Part shown: positions 4,338 through 5,176 of the stretch, in pieces | Layout of the letters: every line of letters begins with the position of its first letter | Position numbering within the stretch: the stretch's first letter is position 1 | Assembly: GCA_030835185.1 (NCBI GenBank) | Contig: JAUQWL010000187.1 | Span: 1 to 5,176 of the forward strand | From: Solirubrobacterales bacterium | GTDB lineage: Bacteria; Actinomycetota; Thermoleophilia; Solirubrobacterales; 70-9 | Direction: 5' to 3' | Length of the DNA: 5,176 nucleotides | Position numbers and translations under genes: made by a program | The notes under the pieces: generated by a model | Database searches by the model: none | What the model saw: only the letters and a program-made list of their open reading frames with translations | What the model was told of the DNA's origin: nothing

Positions 4338-5176
4338 ATGAAGCTCACTACTTTTGACCCCGGAAACGGCCCCCGGACCGGCGTCCTGACCGACGAAGGC
4401 ATGCTCGACGCCGGCCTGGTTCTGGGAGAAACCGGAACCCCCACGCTACGGGAGCTGATCGCCGCAGACCGAATCGCCGAACTCGGCGCACGGATCGAGG
4501 CCGGCGACAGGTCGTTTCCCGATGAAGCCCTGTTCGAACCGGCGAGCGTCCGGCTGCTACCCCCGGTGACGGACCCGGACAAGATCATCTGCATCGGCCT
4601 GAACTACCGCTCGCATGCCGAGGAGTTCAACCTGGAGCTACCCAAGGCGCCGACGATCTTCGGCAAGTACCGCAACGCGCTGACCGGCGACGGCAGCACC
4701 GTCACCCTGCCGCCCGCCAGCGGGAAGGTCGATTTCGAAGCCGAGATCGCCTTCGTGATCGGAAAGCGTGCCAGGGAAGTGGAAGTCCAGTCAGCCCTCG
4801 GGCACGTCGCCGGCTACACCCTGCTCAACGACCTCTCGGCCCGCGATCTCCAGTTCCTCACGCCACAGTGGATGCCGGGCAAGGTCTTCGACGGCTCGGC
4901 CCCGTGCGGTCCCTGGCTGGTCACTCCGGAAGAGGCGGGCAGCCACGACTCGATCGGGATCTCGCTCACCCTCAACGGCGAAGAGATGCAGTCCTCCGGG
5001 AGTGGCGACCTGATCTTTTCCGTACCCGAGCTGGTCAGCCACCTCTCCAACTGGATGACACTGGAGCCGGGTGACATCATCTCGACCGGAACCCCGTCGG
5101 GCGTCGGCAGCGCCCGCAAGCCACGGATCTGGCTCGAGGACGGAGACGAGCTGACCGTCAGCTCGCCACAGCTCGG
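4338..5176 (+). CDS. Fumarylacetoacetate hydrolase (FAH) family protein, 3'-truncated by window end
   Basis: 279 complete codons with no stop before the window edge. Family members hydrolyse, isomerise or decarboxylate acylpyruvate-like or hydroxymuconate-type compounds in the cytoplasm with Mg2+ or Mn2+. The catalytic fold begins at IGLNYRSHAEE (86-96, with H93 and E96), followed by PTIFGKYRNAL (105-115). The metal ligands are E134 and E136 in DFEAEIAFVIGK and D165 in NDLSARD. GKVFDGSAPCGPWL (181-194) and STGTPSGVG (249-257) are further signatures. Residues 1-75 form the small N-terminal domain common in 280-residue members such as 2-hydroxyhepta-2,4-diene-1,7-dioate isomerase or fumarylpyruvate hydrolase, and only a few residues should be missing. 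The start is the first ATG, without a Shine-Dalgarno and with a TANNNT box 6 nt before it. No aromatic catabolism genes are in view, so the substrate cannot be assigned. Confidence 0.93.
   Translation, partial: MKLTTFDPGNGPRTGVLTDEGMLDAGLVLGETGTPTLRELIAADRIAELGARIEAGDRSFPDEALFEPASVRLLPPVTDPDKIICIGLNYRSHAEEFNLELPKAPTIFGKYRNALTGDGSTVTLPPASGKVDFEAEIAFVIGKRAREVEVQSALGHVAGYTLLNDLSARDLQFLTPQWMPGKVFDGSAPCGPWLVTPEEAGSHDSIGISLTLNGEEMQSSGSGDLIFSVPELVSHLSNWMTLEPGDIISTGTPSGVGSARKPRIWLEDGDELTVSSPQL

Overview
The window is high-GC bacterial DNA. Gene density, GTG and apparently leaderless starts with TANNNT boxes just before the start codon, a small ferritin with a flexible Gly/Pro tail, and a tRNA gene without an encoded CCA all suggest an actinobacterial genome. 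A Thermoleophilia/Solirubrobacterales-like lineage is my guess from general resemblance; nothing here proves it. No insertion sequence, phage gene, CRISPR array or resistance gene is visible, so this looks like ordinary chromosome.

Layout. Positions 46-1101 (+) encode an orphan enolase-superfamily enzyme with a complete set of metal and lysine catalytic residues. A 214-bp spacer follows, with a short duplicated stop region, a weak hairpin and the likely ferritin promoter and leader. Ferritin lies at 1316-1852 (+). It converges on an NADPH-dependent FMN reductase at 1862-2428 (-), and the two stop codons sit symmetrically inside one perfect 17-bp hyphenated palindrome. A 127-bp divergent spacer holds the reductase promoter region and, on the plus strand, a small ORF (2476-2559) with a strong ribosome-binding site; its stop overlaps the start of the next gene by ATGA. 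Positions 2556-4109 (+) encode a 517-residue atypical short-chain dehydrogenase with a basic helical N-terminus, a four-cysteine zinc-knuckle-like motif, a Rossmann domain, a long internal insertion, and Thr where the catalytic Tyr is expected. tRNA-Asp(GTC) lies at 4192-4265 (-), and the 3'-truncated fumarylacetoacetate-hydrolase-family gene starts at 4338 (+), divergent from the tRNA.

The genes do not form one operon. Ferritin and the flavin reductase could be linked through iron storage and reductive iron release, but that rests only on adjacency. The enolase-superfamily and FAH-family proteins are the kind of enzymes found in acid or aromatic catabolism, but neither has pathway partners in view. 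The least ordinary parts are the unusual SDR with its putative coupled leader ORF, and the stop-codon palindrome between ferritin and the reductase.
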